Shown: in pieces, positions 32,868-32,952 of the stretch
Layout of the letters: every line of letters starts with the position of its first letter
How positions within the stretch are numbered: position 1 is the stretch's first letter
Source: Flavobacteriales bacterium UBA5933
GTDB lineage: Bacteria; Bacteroidota; Bacteroidia; Flavobacteriales; Weeksellaceae
Reading direction: 5' to 3'
NCBI GenBank assembly: GCA_002430925.1
Contig: DJDD01000077.1
Coordinates: 1-32,952 of the forward strand
DNA length: 32,952 nucleotides
The notes under the pieces: generated by a model
What the model was told of the DNA's origin: nothing
The model's database searches: none
Seen by the model: only the letters and a program-made list of their open reading frames with translations
Translations under genes and position numbers: made by a program

Positions 32868-32952
32868 GGGCAATCACTTCGTGCCGTGCTTTGCGTTGCA
32901 ATCTTTTTTAATTGTTCATTGAATTTTAGACTGGTCATTGAGCATTCTAAGA
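32868..32952 (+). repeat. intergenic hairpin repeat, copy D (cut by the window end)
   Basis: Begins GGGCAATCACTTCGTGCCG, continues TGCTTTGCGTTGCAATC and TTTTTTAATTG, matching the left arm of copies A-C, and then contains TGGTCATTGAGC (32932-32943), a module shared with copy B. The right arm lies beyond the window. Confidence 0.75.

Overview
The window is AT-rich DNA from a member of the Bacteroidota, most likely class Flavobacteriia. The evidence is the gene content (a GldA-type ABC ATPase, DUF2490, DUF4271, DUF4296 and DUF721 proteins, TonB-linked outer-membrane receptors with a carboxypeptidase-regulatory-like N-domain), the phylum-specific promoter -7 box TAnnTTTG in front of several genes, and the absence of obvious Shine-Dalgarno sequences. 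No tRNA, rRNA, CRISPR array, prophage or intact insertion sequence was seen. Most of the window is ordinary chromosomal housekeeping sequence.

Layout. 1-3924: a DUF2490 gene, then on the minus strand GNAT acetyltransferase, nadD, maf, kdsC and a DUF2520 Rossmann protein. 4199-6568: an outer-membrane beta-barrel receptor behind an 18-bp direct repeat. 6783-9270 (minus): ychF, a small lipoprotein, an AraC-type regulator. 9400-17886 is the accessory part: the 3' remnant of an MFS transporter that begins right after a hairpin, an unusual 597-aa TIM-barrel (nitronate monooxygenase/FabK-like) protein with a cysteine-rich C-terminal part, a TonB-dependent receptor broken by a one-base homopolymer change plus its DUF4198-like partner, an exported 596-aa protein of unknown function, and an exported thioredoxin-like protein. 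17968-22984: rsmI, recJ, hemD, DUF4271, a dolichyl-phosphate-mannose-synthase-like glycosyltransferase and a DUF4296 lipoprotein. 23018-28077 (minus): a translationally coupled aromatic amino acid operon, pheA - aminotransferase - tyrA - DAHP synthase/chorismate mutase - rsgA. 28113-32780: gldA-like ATPase, a small unknown protein, era, a YheT-type hydrolase, DUF721 and recF.

The most informative regulatory signal is in front of pheA. A consensus promoter, a 28-codon leader reading frame with 12 Phe or Tyr codons, a possible antiterminator pairing and a strong intrinsic terminator sit in that order, which is the architecture of ribosome-mediated transcription attenuation. It would tie the whole Phe/Tyr operon (and rsgA) to charged tRNA-Phe/tRNA-Tyr levels.

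Two further patterns cut across the window. First, four copies of an intergenic hairpin repeat (about 70-120 bp, conserved arms, variable but self-complementary centre) lie at 6592, 10116, 29325 and 32868. Second, era, rsmI and recF each have a -7 box exactly four bases before the ATG, which predicts leaderless mRNAs. Functions given for individual proteins come from motif and family recognition by eye, not from a database search.
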